64,000 bases of DNA from Cranoglanis bouderius (GCA_023630585.1 CM042536.1:22893904-22957903), one strand, 5' to 3'; counted from the stretch's first letter, positions 22,168-34,800 are shown. Notes: generated by a model not told the origin, from the letters alone. Translations and numbers: made by a program.

Positions 22168-22788
22168 ATGGTTTGTACTGAGCATAACTCGGGCACCTCC
22201 GTGCCCAAAAAAGAGCCTCAAGTCCGTAATAAACGTAAATCCCGCCCTCAGGGCCTCCCGTCACCGGCACTATGTTGCGCGTGTGGCCTGTGCATCATGC
22301 TAGCGGGTATCAACATCACCCTAGTGGGCGCCTTCGCCTTTACCACGCTTATGCCCTCCGGTAACCCGCCTATCATCATTGGACCTGTCCTTCTGCTCGT
22401 CGCCTTCACTTTCTTCGCCGCCTGCTGCGTGTGCAGCCGCATGCCTCCTCCACATAGCTCGCGCCGAACCAAATCGGGCAACGTGGGCTTCATGAGGCAC
22501 CACGGGGCGGCGTTCGAGATTGAAACGAGCGAGCACACCATTCAGGACACGACCGCCATCCAGCTCAGTCCCACCAACTCCCCCAGCTTGTCTCGCAGCT
22601 CGGAATCAGATCGAGATGCTAATGTGAATGCAAATGCTAATATTAATGCTAATGCTAATGCACCCGCTCCAGACTATTCGCTCTTCACTATGGATGCTAA
22701 CGGGCCGAACTCGGTGTCAGCGGCTTTTTCCACCGCTACAGGAAGTGGGGAAGCGGTCAGGCTCACGTTGCCGTCCAATGCCACCTAG
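22168..22788 (+). CDS. tmem275: Transmembrane protein 275-like, single coding exon
   Basis: 206 residues, ATG at 22168 to TAG, no introns in the coding part. A short basic N-terminus (KRKSRP, residues 22-27) precedes helix 1 (~34-60, starting ALCCACGLCIMLAGINITLV). A PSGNPP turn follows, then helix 2 (~69-90, IIIGPVLLLVAFTFFAACCV). The cytosol-facing tail has the conserved block FEIETSEHTIQDTTAIQLSP (116-135), then a Ser-rich stretch, an Asn-Ala repeat (~141-154) and a divergent end. Cysteines cluster at both membrane borders (CCACGLC, CCVC). The helices, spacing and EHT-QDTTA-QLSP tail agree with what I recall of vertebrate TMEM275, and kncn next door agrees too. Function unknown. An acceptor at 22080 puts 22081-22167 in the 5' UTR. 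The symbol rests on recall and synteny; another TMEM name is possible. Confidence 0.85.
   Translation: MVCTEHNSGTSVPKKEPQVRNKRKSRPQGLPSPALCCACGLCIMLAGINITLVGAFAFTTLMPSGNPPIIIGPVLLLVAFTFFAACCVCSRMPPPHSSRRTKSGNVGFMRHHGAAFEIETSEHTIQDTTAIQLSPTNSPSLSRSSESDRDANVNANANINANANAPAPDYSLFTMDANGPNSVSAAFSTATGSGEAVRLTLPSNAT
22618..22664 (+). repeat. tmem275: In-frame Asn-Ala microsatellite inside tmem275
   Basis: GCTAAT/GCAAAT hexanucleotide units encode alternating Ala and Asn (roughly residues 141-154). Length changes by one unit would keep the frame, so this is a likely polymorphic, structurally disordered segment. Confidence 0.8.
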
Positions 22789-22817
22789 GAGAGACTGTAA
22801 ATCTGTTCTGAAATGTA

Positions 22818-22823
22818 AATAAA
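22818..22823 (+). terminator. tmem275: Candidate tmem275 polyadenylation signal
   Basis: AATAAA only 30 nt after the stop codon. Unusually close, but the same TGTAAATAAAA context is repeated in the decayed copy downstream (23036-23044), so an even longer 3' UTR using the second signal is possible. Confidence 0.4.
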
Positions 22824-22939
22824 ACGTTGCAGGAGGGAAGGTCACACTTGGGTGATGTTTTGTGGTTCGTTGTGGTGCGTTAATGTAGACATGTTAGCGC
22901 AAGAGCTGGAGGAGTCCACGGAGTAACGAACTTGACACT

Positions 22940-23600
22940 GGTGGCTTTTAGAGCCTCCACGGGAAGTGAGAAAGTCATCATGTTCGCTTTATCATCCAAC
23001 GCCACCTGAAAAGGATCTGCAAATCTTTGCTGAGATGTAAATAAAATGTTTTGAGAGGGAAGTAGCGCTGTGTGGCGCTATATTGTGGTTAATGCTAACT
23101 GGAATGTCCTGATTGGAAATATGAAGATATGAAGATCTTTAAAGAATACTGAGAGACTTTTAAACTCCTTGAAATGGAAGAAGCCTCAGATCTATGGATG
23201 CTAATCAGACAAGCTTGGTGTTAGCAGCTTTTTCTGCTTCTACCATCTTATTCCACTGAGATAAATAGCGTGTTGGGTGTGTTCATCATGAGTGTATTAG
23301 AACCTCCCTGAAAGCTCATGCCAAAGTGAATGCTAGCTTAAACATGCCTACTCTTGCTAATTGGTGTAGCTTGGAATTGACTACTACTTTCGGGCATTTT
23401 GTCCACAGGAAGCAGAGACGTGGTCAGATTCTCTTCACCTTCTGACGCCACATCGGAGTTGAATAAGCATAGTGCATTAGCGGAGACGTGTTAGCACTTT
23501 TTTTTGAAAAAGTCCTGCTTTTGGAAAGCTGATGGTCCACAGAGAAACGTGTTCAGGACTTTTGAAACTCCAAACTCCAAATGGATGGAGCCTCGGTGTG
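22940..23600 (+). pseudogene. Tandem decayed copies of the tmem275 3' coding end
   Basis: Three blocks resemble the last ~35 codons and 3' UTR of tmem275. At 22952-23009 a frame reads ASTGSEKVIMFALSSNAT then TGA, against ATGSGEAVRLTLPSNAT and TAG in the gene, followed by the same TGTAAATAAAA and GAGGGAAG. At 23194-23247 a frame reads MDANQTSLVLAAFSAST, against MDANGPNSVSAAFSTAT. At 23403-23452 it reads STGSRDVVRFSSPSDAT, aligned with the same C-terminal block. A further 3' UTR-like match (CTTTTGAAACTCC...ATGGATGGAGCCTC near 23549-23595) echoes 23157-23187. Different fragments survive in different copies, so this is an old tandem duplication now decaying, not exons of tmem275. Confidence 0.75.
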
Positions 23601-24782
23601 TGAATCACTGTGTCTTGTGTTTCACGCGTTCGCACTCTGCCACTGTTACTCAGATTATTCACAGTTATGGCGCTAAGAAAGACACAGAATCTGCTGACGT
23701 GCCAAGACTGTCTGCTGTCTTTGCAGACGAAGCAGAGAAATACGGCGATGTGATATTACACAGACTAAACGCAAATATGAACCTTCTCACTTTCCAGGCA
23801 CACATTTCTTTTTCCATTTCTATAAAAGCGTGTTGTATAGTCTCACACTGTGTAGGATGCACTGCCATTTTCTAAAACTATTAAGCATTATGAGTATTGC
23901 AAATACAATTTTAAAAAATGTGCAATTAATACAAGCATCATTAAGTTGTAGTATTTTTAGTGTTATCAGTAAATGATGGTCGGTTATGCTGACAGTTTGG
24001 CTGCAAGTGGTACGGTTAAAGGTCAAGTCGGGATGCAATTGGGACGCTTTTGGTTCGTATGTAAAACTCATAAAATTCTTCAGAATTCAGAGTCGCATCA
24101 CTTTCTCATTGCGTTAGACCACCTCACTCAGACCTGAGTGTGAATGCTGTGGTCTCTTTAAAGCCCCGCCCCTAGAACACATAAAACACCAAAATTGCTA
24201 ATGAAGGGGGTGGAGCTTTCTTAACTGTCAGACAACGTTATTCTGTACTTTTTCTGAGATACAGGTGTATACTGCTGAATACACCCGGCAAATTTATTCC
24301 CTGATCGATAAGGGCTGTAAACCACTTGTTTACAGCCCTTGAAACCACTTGAAATGTTGGCATCCTTGGCAAAGATGGGTAATAAAAAAAAAAGATTAGT
24401 GAGCTTCATGTCACATAGAAAATATGATCGAAATCCTTCAAATCCTTTAATCAAACTCAATTTATTATCTAATCTAATCTCATCTAATCTTCTGCATGTT
24501 TAATGATTAAGGGAATCATTTCTCTGTGTCACCATCTATTTTATTTCTACCCCAGTTGGATGTCTCAAGGACGACTCAGGTAAACTTAAAAAAAGTAAAA
24601 ATATAAATACTAGGAATATGCTTCAGTTGTTCCAGCAATATTGCTAATAAAGAATTTCTAGGAGCACCAAAAAAATTTAAACATATGTGACTTTGTTGCA
24701 AAGTGTAGTTTACTTAAAAATAAAATACATTTACTTAAACAACAGGTATCATTTTCAGTGTGAAACGAAACCCGTCTTTACC

Positions 24783-24812
24783 AAGGGTGCCAATACTTTT
24801 GGAGCTGACTGT
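24783..24812. mobile_element. Possible Tc1-type terminal fragment
   Basis: GGGTGCCAATACTTTTGGAG followed by CTGACTGTA resembles the terminal repeat of fish Tc1-like or MITE elements. A similar AAAAGTATTGGCACCC occurs in opposite orientation at 49811-49826. No partner end was found nearby. Confidence 0.4.
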
Positions 24813-25306
24813 AATTCGTGTGGAAATGTGGAAATCGTCACGTCTTTTAAGAAACAGTGAGCTGGACATTTTTATTGGCAAAACTGTTATTATTAAACAT
24901 ATGCAAGTGTTATTGCATCATAAAATACGACTAATCAGGTTCCAGTATGCAAATGGACATGATTTGGAAAGTGGGCGGGGTATGCAATGTTGGGAGTGTT
25001 TATTTTAATTGACATAATTCTGCTCTGAAAGTTTAGGCACCTTTTTTTTTTTTTTTTTTAAACTGCTAAGTGACTTTGTTTAAGATATTTCCCCTGCTGT
25101 TTTGTCCAGCATAACATTTTTAGTTTTTATTCTTTCCACTAAATTGCCACGATGCATTCTGAAAGTGATTTTCCGTCCTGCGCTCGTTCACCACGGGTCA
25201 CTGCACACGATTTTTCCACAATACTCATCAGGAAGGGGCATCCGCTCATTACTGTAATCATTCAGGACAGATAAAGTGGCTAATGGAAATAAGCATGATG
25301 ACACGA

Positions 25307-25311
<5 letters not shown>

Positions 25312-25350
<39 letters not shown>
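25312..25350. repeat. (GT)n microsatellite
   Basis: About 19 uninterrupted GT units. Confidence 0.92.
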
Positions 25351-25354
<4 letters not shown>

Positions 25355-26196
25355 CAGTTACAACAAACAAAAAAAAAAACAAGAAAGGGCTGATCTACAA
25401 ACCATACAGCGTTTAAACTTCATTAATCTGTGTCCTGAGATTTGACGAATGGCTTTCGGTTTCCATTGAGACTTTATGTTATTTTATGCTCATCTTTTTT
25501 TCAGAAGTTGTCCTAATTCTGTATAAACATCTGCTAAAACCTACAATGCATTGATTTTTTAAAATCATTTTTGCCTCAATTATAGAAAGTAAATACAGAT
25601 CAGATTCCTAGATGCCTTTAATTTAAGAGAAAAAAATAACTTTGCCTGCAGTGTATGGGGAAATGATGTACAGCAGCAACAAGGACCTCATTTGAAAAAT
25701 TGCCCTGTGTTAAGTTAATTTGCATGTTCATTTGCATACTGAAGATATTTGTGACATCACTACTGCAAACGTAAATATTGCAAGAGCCCTATGTTCACAC
25801 TAGTGACATGCCACAAGTGACAAACTGCAAGCGAGGTGAGTGCATTGCTAGTGTGAATGTAGGGTAACAGCTAAATTATTATTATTATTTATTATTATTA
25901 TATATATATATTTTTTTTTACAAATTTATTGCCCCAACATGACCAGACAGTGTCATAATCCAACATTGAGGTGGAACGATACGAACAATTTCCACTAGGT
26001 TAAACACACCATCATTATCCACACTGCTATAGCATAACGTTAAAGGTGCTATACGTTAAAATTTCAGATTCACTTATCAAAGTTAAACCATCATATCAAT
26101 ACACTGTCACACCCCTAATTAAATCTAATCTAATCTAATCTAATAACATGCTAAAATTATAACTACATTAAGATGCTATTGGATGCTACAGTAACT

Positions 26197-26210
26197 GTTA
26201 CCATGGAAAC
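26197..26210. promoter_or_regulatory. X-box-like motif downstream of tmem275
   Basis: GTTACCATGGAAAC fits the RFX consensus well. It lies 3.4 kb past tmem275 in otherwise unremarkable sequence. Single X-box matches are expected by chance over long intervals, so its role is doubtful. Confidence 0.3.
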
Positions 26211-29149
26211 AGAATGCTGCCTTAACGACTGCGATCTCAGGATGGATCTGATGAGGGCTAATCAAATGTACTCCATGTGCGATTTCGTAACGTAAAACTG
26301 TGACTCTGTGGTTAAAGTTGATCTGCATGTGTTTGTTTGTTAAACCTGTAACGATGTGCATCATTCATCATTTCTGGTCATTTCTGGCAAGTTGTTTTTT
26401 TGTGTGTGTACTGCATTGAAATTTACACTGTTACTGTTGCTATCGTGGATGCTTGTCACTTTAAATCGAGAATAATATGAAAAGTTTGATAAACGTGGCG
26501 GACAGAATGCGTTTACAAATCAGATAGCTAACGTTTTCTTTATTATTTCAGTTCATAGAGTGCCCGAGGACGTTACCTTTACCTAGCTAGCACAACGTGA
26601 CCTGCTAGTGTTGTGCTAGCAAGCTAAATGTAACTCTAGCTATATAGCTAGATAACGTAAAGCTAGCTAGCGGATCATGTTATTTTGGTTACTTTGGGCA
26701 AGTTATGAAGACAAACACATACAACCATAATGCAACTCTAGCTACATATCGGTAACAAATTAACTTTAGCTAGATAAATATTACTTTTTAACTTGTGGGC
26801 TAGCGTTAAATAATTTTAGCTATACTTAACTGTATTCATGTATAGCTAGCTGACTGTGTAAGCTAAAAGAAAAGTATAATAGGTCTAAAAACTTTGGCAG
26901 TTTTATAGCTTTAGTTACATTAAAGTCATTCCAATGATTATATTTTGTCACGTCTAAAGCGTGATCAAATTCAGCCCATTATTATATATTTGATATGGCC
27001 ACATGGCTAGCCGGAATGAGTGATATTGTTTCATCAGTGAGTGACCGTGAGCGTTTTCACTGTAATGTTCAGAGCTGTTGTGGAATTCCGTTTGTAAAAA
27101 TGTGTGGAAATAAAATCAGAGCTGTGACTGAATTAAACACTCAGCATGATAAATGAAACATTAAAAGAGTGGTTTTTATTTCATTAGCGGGAAAACACTG
27201 GGAAAAAATTCAGCACTGACCCACAAACTGCAGAGAGAGAGAGAGAGAGGAGCTTCTTGGGAAAAAAAAAATATGGAGGAAATGTTCGAGGTCATAATAA
27301 CAGCATATGTAGGAAGAATGGTCAGGGTGAATGTCTGATTTTTTCATCTGTTTCTCTCCACATTGCCATCCATCGACAGAACAAGACCCCTTTTTCAGAG
27401 ACCAAGAAAAAAAGACAATTCTTCACAGACTTTCAGTTTATATCTGAGGACCGGGTTTTGAGATCTGATTCAGGTTCAGGCTGGATGAGTGGAAAATAAC
27501 GAGAAGGAGAAAAAGACTTCACTTGACGTCTATTAAAGCGATAACTCGGACAAAAACGTACAGTTTTCTACACCACGATCAGTCAAGATGCTAAACTGGT
27601 AGCTGTAGACTTCTAGTACTCGTTAGCTACATTAGCCTCGTAGCACCAGTGCAAAATTACAGAAACAATCATCAGACACCGAACATCTGATCGAGGAGAT
27701 TTTGGCATGAAAGCAAACTTTTGGCTGCATTATTACTTTAATGCTTAACCGTAGATCATTTGTCATCAGAATGAAAAAATAATAAATAAATAAAATGTAG
27801 ACACAAACTTTGAAGACTACAAAAATTTCTACAATAATCTTAAACGAGATGAACAACACTTCTCTTCATAAAGAAATGTTTTGGAGTGTTAAAACTCTGA
27901 AATGTGGTGAGCAGTGAAACTAAAGAAGCACAATAAATACTAATAAATACTTGAAGCACACTCAAACACCTAACCGAAGGTGTGTAATTGAGCTGAGGTG
28001 TTGAATCAGTTGTGTAACACAAAGAGAAACACTTAATGACGAGTCGTTCACGAACGAGTCGGCACTTTGAGTCGGCTCATTTAAGTGATCAGCATACACG
28101 AACTATATTTCCCTTTTTTTCTTATCTTGTTATAGATGTAGGCAGTGTCGTTACTTCTGCAACGTAATTTTAAATATATGTAAATAAAAATAAATAAATA
28201 AAAACCTGCTTCAATGGAAACCTCTTTTCAACATCCGAGCTGTTCAGTGAATCGTGTTTTTGACTCTCGAGCCACAGAGGATTCATCTGCATTTTCTAAA
28301 TATAATGTAATGCAAAGTAACGTTAATTTGTTTGTTAAATAATATCAACCATATGAAGAACAGTCAGTGATCACTCTGTCCGGGTTAGAGGGGAAAAATG
28401 GCGATGAACAGTTTGGGAGTCGAAAGAGTCGGCTCAGTGAAAAGAACCGGAGTTCCCATGTAGGTACTGAATGATTAATAATTAGCGTACACTGCCTCCT
28501 GCTGGACTGTTCTGGAATTACACTTACCGTCTACTTTACTGTCTTGTAAAGCTGTGTAAATTTCTGAATTTAATTTTTTTTTGTATTAAATTAACCACAT
28601 TGCCAATAAACAAGGTGTGCTCTATTTGCATAAAACCACGTTTTCAAATAATGCACAAAAAAGGTCTTACATTATTTTACACAGTAATTGATGTCCACCA
28701 GAGGACGCTAGGTGCACAGTGAATATTTCCCACTACATACAATTCCTAATGGAAGTGTGCAGTGTTTGATAATTATCAATATTATTTTGTAATTATGCAG
28801 TAATGTGACTACTTCCCCGTGTCTCTTAGTTAATCTCACAAATACCATGTAATATTTTTTGTGCAGTTTGTGAGTATTTTTACACAAAACACAGTGACAC
28901 AAAAGAAAGCTACTTTCAGTAAGTTAAAGCCCCCAGAATGATGCAAATAAGCATCCGAGAGAGGCTCTTAGAGAGTGAAGTAACAGATTAGCTTTCATTT
29001 GGGAACAAGGGTGCATTATAGACAGTAATGATGTAATTAGTATTAATAAATATTCTATGCTGTATCAAATATGAAGCTATCACAGTAGTATTGGCTGCTT
29101 TTTAAAACACATGAGGGTGTTAAAGTTGTAATCATACTTTTTAAAAATC

Positions 29150-29565
29150 CATTTATAGTTAAATTTAATGTTGTGTAACGTCTGTGAAACAAGTTAGTTC
29201 CTGTTGTCGCTTACATTATAGCAGCTATAAACAATCGTTCCCTCACCAGCCTCTCTTTGCAGATCTTTGCAGATTTTTTTTTTTTTGTTACAGAGAAACC
29301 GGAAAGAAGCTTAAAGTTATAGCTTTACCTCTGACTGTTACAAAGCGCTGACACTGGAGACTCCTTCCATACATGTTAAATAAACATCTCCTAACAGAAA
29401 ACCGCTGTATGAGTCCCTGTGAATAAGCTGTTACTATAGAAACAATAATGTATAAGCACGAGCACATTAATATAAACCTGTGATTTGCAGCTGCGCAACT
29501 GTCAGAACTGCTGTTATAGAAAATTAATCAACACCTTCTGACCAATCACAATCCAGAACTGTTTT
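29150..29565 (-). repeat. Dispersed repeat R1, copy 5
   Basis: Complementary order of the R1 blocks: AACGTCTGTGAAACAAGTTA, GCAGCTATAAACAATCGTTC, CCTCACCAGCCTCTCTTTGC, TTAAAGTTATAGCTTTACCT, CACTGGAGACTCCTTCCATA, ACTATAGAAACAATAATGTA and CCAATCACAATCCAGAACTG. Clearly more diverged from copy 4 than the two palindrome arms are from each other. Confidence 0.78.
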
Positions 29566-29721
29566 TAATATTCATCATATTATTGGTTTACAGTTTTAAA
29601 TTTTCAAAGAGGACGATGTTTAAGGGTTAATGGTGAGTCTAAATGCCTCTGGTCTGCTCTGAACCGGATAGTGGCGAGATTTTTAGTGAGTAAACATGCA
29701 ATTCTGGCTCAGTCTGAATGA

Positions 29722-29727
<6 letters not shown>

Positions 29728-29801
<74 letters not shown>

Positions 29802-29912
29802 ATGAAGCAGAAGGGATTAGTGGAGAACGAGCTGCTGGAGATGTATTTAAGTGGACAGCAGTTACGTAACCGTGGCCTCATTCAGACCAGAGACAGAAAG
29901 AGCGAGAGACCT

Positions 29913-29955
<43 letters not shown>
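29728..29955. repeat. Two (GA)n microsatellites
   Basis: GA runs at 29728-29799 and 29920-29955, separated by ~120 bp of unique sequence. They create a Glu-Arg reading frame on + and a Ser-Leu frame on - that are artefacts. Confidence 0.92.
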
Positions 29956-29958
<3 letters not shown>

Positions 29959-31058
29959 GTCTCACAGTTGCTTGACGTGTTTTAACTGAAAATAACTCCA
30001 AATTATCAGCTGTTAATTATCTGCTTTGGTGCTCATCAATAAAGACACTAAACAGACTAAATAGACTGGAGTGTTGTGAGTTTCTAATGCGCTCCTCTGT
30101 AAAATAAATTTAGGAATGAAATGAAATAAAATAGGCTAGTTTTACACAAAGAGGTTAAACCTTATCTGCAAAACCTAGCTGGCATTTACCTGTGTTTACT
30201 TTTAAGCTAATTACATTACAAAAAGTCATGTTTCAGTTTGATCTTTTATGCTAGGACAAGAACATATCACGAGACTCCTGTGGTGGCTAAAGAGGATATA
30301 TTATAGTCATTTAACCAGAATATCACATGAATCACTGCAAATCTGGTTTAATTTCACAAAATGGCTTCCATACTCATTGTTCAGCAGCGCACAGAATAGC
30401 ACTTCATCCAGCACAAGCTATTATTTTGATTTGAATTGTTTATATCATGCTCTGAAAGTTACTCGTGCCCACAACAAGATACTAAACCGAGATCATGAAA
30501 GTTTTGCCTGGATATGAATCACATTTCCCCAGTAACTATAACATTAAAATGAGAATATCTCCCAAACTATTTTTTAAAATGTATTTTTTCCAGGTATAGT
30601 ATCTTGCTCTTGTCCCTAATACTAAAGGACCCACTTCAGGTCCAATTTAAAGACCAGATAAAGATCAGGATGAAAAATATCCGTCCTTGTCTTTCTTCAA
30701 AGCACACTTTGTACCATCTGGTAATGAGGACAGTCGAGACTTAGCGTCTCTTTTTAACGTCTTTAAAAGGCTGAAATGTGAAAAGCACATATCTCGGGTC
30801 TCATCCACTTCTCTCCTGCCAACTTTTACTTAAGGCCTTCATTTGCTCGACAGGTGGCGTATGGAGCAGGTACACGGGGGGGGAGTCTTTGCCTCTGAAT
30901 AACAGCTCGACCGAGAGGAAGTAATCAAACACCAACCCTTGTTTTTAGGAGAGGAGCCTGAAAGGTTATAACAAAACGAGTATAGTGTGTCCGTCGAATG
31001 GGAACAGCTCTCAACGGATTGGAGCTTCTTTTAGAGATGAGCTTCTTTACCATAGCAG

Positions 31059-31110
<52 letters not shown>

Positions 31111-31754
31111 CGCACTCATTAACAGCAGGACCTCATCGTCTTCCCTCTCTCATGGGTTCCCTATGAAAAGAACGAAAGGAGAGACGCTTTACACTTTAAT
31201 GACTTTCCCACAGCGCTCTGTGGTCAGGAGAGGAACCTCCTCTAACTCGTCCATGGAATACTGAGCGCAGTGTCCGAGCGAGCGTTCCTCTGCCAAATCC
31301 TTGAATAATCAAGCCTTTATGTGTGAACGTTTTTCCTCCTTCGCCATGCCAGCGGACACGCCGAGCCTCCGCGGGTATCTCCAGCCCGGCCGAGTGAATG
31401 AATCCGATGGGGAAAACAACAAACCCCCACTTTTTTAAACGTCTTTAGCACGACTGTGACCTCACAGGATGACCCTGACCATTCTGGCCTCCATAAAGAG
31501 AGAACGAATGGCACTGCTTTTAAACGCCATGTTTTATGCCTGACATCTCTTTGTGAGAGTGGAGGGATACTGGCTTGTAAAAAAAAAAGCCACGATGCAT
31601 TCCTCACGCACACCGCTTCTGTGGAATGGGATGAAAAAACATCACAGGAAAACATAAAAAAACAAATGTAAAAACTTCAGGAAATCATCTGTTAAAAAAT
31701 CTAAAGATAGAATAGCAACATCCTGAATAGAAATTATGAAAACGATTGAAATGG
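29956..31754. other. Intergenic, no gene seen
   Basis: Contains a (GA)n tract at 31062-31108. The GC-richer stretch 30820-31450 lacks repeats I recognise and could hold conserved non-coding sequence. Its open frames on either strand (112 codons on - at 31317-31655) show no family features. Confidence 0.45.
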
Positions 31755-31890
31755 TCTTGTTCTTTTGGGACGTGCTGTTTGAGGAAAATAATCAATGATG
31801 CAGTGTTGTGATGAGTTACTGTTGTCACCCAAAAGTTGATAATTTTCCTATAATGGCACGTCCCATTAAAATGATTTATTCCTCTTACAC
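31755..31890. repeat. Foldback repeat R2, best copy
   Basis: GGGACGTGCTGTTTGAGGAA followed by AATAATCAATGATG pairs with GTTGATAATTTTCCTATAAT followed by GGCACGTCCCA, giving two ~30 bp inverted arms around a GTGTTGTGATGAGTTACTG loop. TTTATTCCTC after the right arm corresponds to the GGAATAAAAC that starts other copies. Probably a small non-autonomous element. Confidence 0.65.
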
Positions 31891-34800
31891 TGCAGCAATT
31901 TTGCCTACAGTTTTTAATTTATTACACAACTACACATCATACTTCTTATCTGTTTATATTTACACTTAACGTTATGGAATGTTTCTTATGACAGAGACGT
32001 GTTAATTCTTGTTCTCACTCCTGATATTTTCTGTTAATCTTCTCATGATGTTAATAACACTTTCACACCAAGTGTTCATGAGCAATCTTTAGGCAGTAAA
32101 TGAAATATTTTTTTTTTAAAAAAAGGTCTATTGTGTAGTTGAAATGTGTAGGTTTTCAAAATAAGACAGCATTTAAACAGATTAAAAGTAAAAACCCTGC
32201 CCTGCTGCTTAGCAACTGCGTACGTGCGTTACCTCAGGCTGAAGTGTAGGGGTGAGGGTATATTTATGAGGTACAGGTCTGAGGTCAGATGACCTTTGGC
32301 TTGAATGGATTTAGCAGGAAACATAGCAGAGAGTTAATTTCAAGTTTGACATTCCTGCTTCTGCTAGGAAGAGCTTTTAAGTTCATCAGTCAACTGAGTT
32401 TTTACTAATTATATTTCTTTAATAATACTCTATAAACCCAAAAACGTGTTCTTATTGTCTGAACGTGTAGCGATGATGGCATATAATCAGTTATTAATCA
32501 TGCGTCAGTACCGATTTTACTGAGTGACAGCCGTCCATGAGTCTCCAGGGGCGGAGCTTAAGTTAAATCCGATCGAACCGGTCGTAAATTTGATCATGAC
32601 ATCACATCACCACCGTAACAAGTGCAAGCTTTCTTTATTAACAAAAATACAAATAAAAACAAAGAAAGTCAAGACACGAATCGTAGCGCTAGCAATATGA
32701 GAACTGTGGGCAAAACCAAAGCAACAACAGTCCAACAAACACTAATCAACTACTGTAAGTGGTGAAAACGCAGAAATTATATAAGGGCACTAATCACTTA
32801 TAGGGGAAACACAAAACAGGTGTGCGTGATAAGGGAGGCATGTGACAAGGTCATGTGATTTGCTGGGGCTGCTGCGAACTGTAGTTCATGTCACGGTCAC
32901 TGAGAAAATCTGAATCAACACCTTCTGACCAATCAGAATCCAGAATTTTGACGAAGGTGCCATTTATACAGCACTGATACACTGTATATGTAGACGTTTA
33001 TCTGTGGGAGGATCTGAGACCGGTGATATTCAGGAGATAATTCAGGTGACAGGATGAAGGTGTGAACTGCAGATCACACAGGACTGGCGTCTCTTTTCAC
33101 ACAGTTACTGCACAATAGAAAACCACCACACAATACACAGTGGCTTAACTGTGTCTGTGCAGATAATACGCTGGGCTTGTTCTCCTTTCTTCCGAGACTT
33201 CTAACATTTCCAGGTCTATCTCTAACTAGCTCAAACTGGAATATTCCACAGGTTGGGTCCTATTAAATCCCTAAAGAAATAACCCTCTCATATAACGTGT
33301 GCAGAAATCAGCTCCATAATCCTCCCAAGGATCTGCTTAATACCACTTCCTGCTGCGCTCAAAGCCAGAGGAAACAGTGTTGGGGTGTAAATCTGAGCCG
33401 TGTACAGGCATGTCACAAGCAGCGTACGGGTTTTATTCAGCTAATAATTGGCTGTGTGTGTAACCATGGGCAAAGGAGTGGAAGTTTAATCAGGATTAGC
33501 ATTTTTCCCCCGTAGTTTTAAGTCTAAAACTATGAAGTTCCTGTGAATCGAACACGAATGTAATGCCCGAAGTTGCGAATTTCGAAAATTATAACTTAAA
33601 AGTAATGGAAATTTATAACTATTCATATTATAGCTACGAATCCTAATTTACATGTTATGAATCACAATTTACGCACTTAATACTTTCATGCTACATTATC
33701 GAATCATCATTTTCCAAGGCATCTGGTTGCAACTCAATATATTTGGACTGTAACATGGGGGTGGGGCCAAAATCGACTTCCGAGAGCAGCAAAGGCGGGG
33801 CTAAAACAAAACGTTACCTGGGTGTCTGTAAATCCAGAATGTGTCATGAAGAACAAACGGAATGTCTAAATAACAACACAAATGCAATCACGCCTGGCCC
33901 CGCCCCCTAGGATTGTGATATGATTCATATGAATTTCGTGCAGCACTATGCTGACGTAGTGTGGAAGCTGTATGTAAGAAGAATGGACAACATGAACGTT
34001 GTAAAGCTGTAAATTAGGATTTGAAGCATTAATTTGGAAACTGTCTCAAATTAATCTGTCTAATACGCTAACTGCTAACTAGCTACTCACTTTCTTTCTC
34101 GCGGCTCTATTTTGTGGTGCCGTTCTTCAATAAAACGACTCCGGTTAACTTCAGTTCTCGCTCCTGAGCAAAGTTTGACTGAGCGTAAATGACTATAAGC
34201 GACCCTTGTAGCAGGATGGGTGGATGGACGGCACGTCTCTGCGCCACACTGATAAAAGAGCATATAGATTAGCGATAGAACCGCTGTGTGTGGTGTTTCT
34301 GTCATTGTTCGTGTGCCAGGCATTTCTTCCTGCCTTGTGATCTGAAGTGCGTAAGGCTGATGTCAGAATATCTATTTCTAACAAAGGCTCTCTCTGAGAC
34401 AAAGTGTCTCTCGTTGGCGCTTTTGATCGGAGCGATAAGACCACTGCACATCTGCGACGAGTCAAAGAGCCTGAAATGAGTTTAAAAGTTCATGCATTAT
34501 TTTCAGGTTTGGAAAATGTGGCGACTTTGAAAACTCTACGATTAGATCAGAGGAGTTGGAGAATAAAGGAATTAGTTTATTGCTACTTTATTCCTCCTTT
34601 CAAATAAATAAATATTACACCTGTATTGGTATGAAATGTATGAGGCTTGGTCAAATGAAAACCTTAAAAGTGAATTGAATTTTTTTTTTTTTCTAGAGGA
34701 AACTGGATGCCCATGAAGCACGGGAACACTTGCATCAAGATTATGTAGGAAAATTTTACACCTTTGTGACACCTATTTGCAATAAACAATGCAAAATTAA

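Larger units (their letters stand above)
23601..29149. other. Intergenic, no gene seen
   Basis: No open frame with domain content. Contents noted: ATTT/AATC short repeats (24460-24490, 26118-26145), a transposon-end-like fragment GGGTGCCAATACTTTTGGAG (24783-24802), a (GT)n run (25312-25350), a cluster of GCTAGCTAG words (26580-26860), an X-box-like motif (26197) and a GA-run (27234-27249). Confidence 0.5.

Noticed and set aside
22248..22541. Minus-strand frames over tmem275
   Set aside because: Antisense shadow of a GC-rich coding exon.
26580..26860. Cluster of GCTAGCTAG palindromes as a possible regulatory array
   Set aside because: Low-order palindromic words common in fish intergenic DNA (similar words at 11340, 45580, 48290); no regular spacing.
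29639..31264. Arg-Glu and Ser-Leu repeat proteins
   Set aside because: Frames through (GA)n tracts.
31317..31655. 112-codon minus-strand frame as a gene
   Set aside because: No domain, no splice or promoter context, composition like surrounding sequence.
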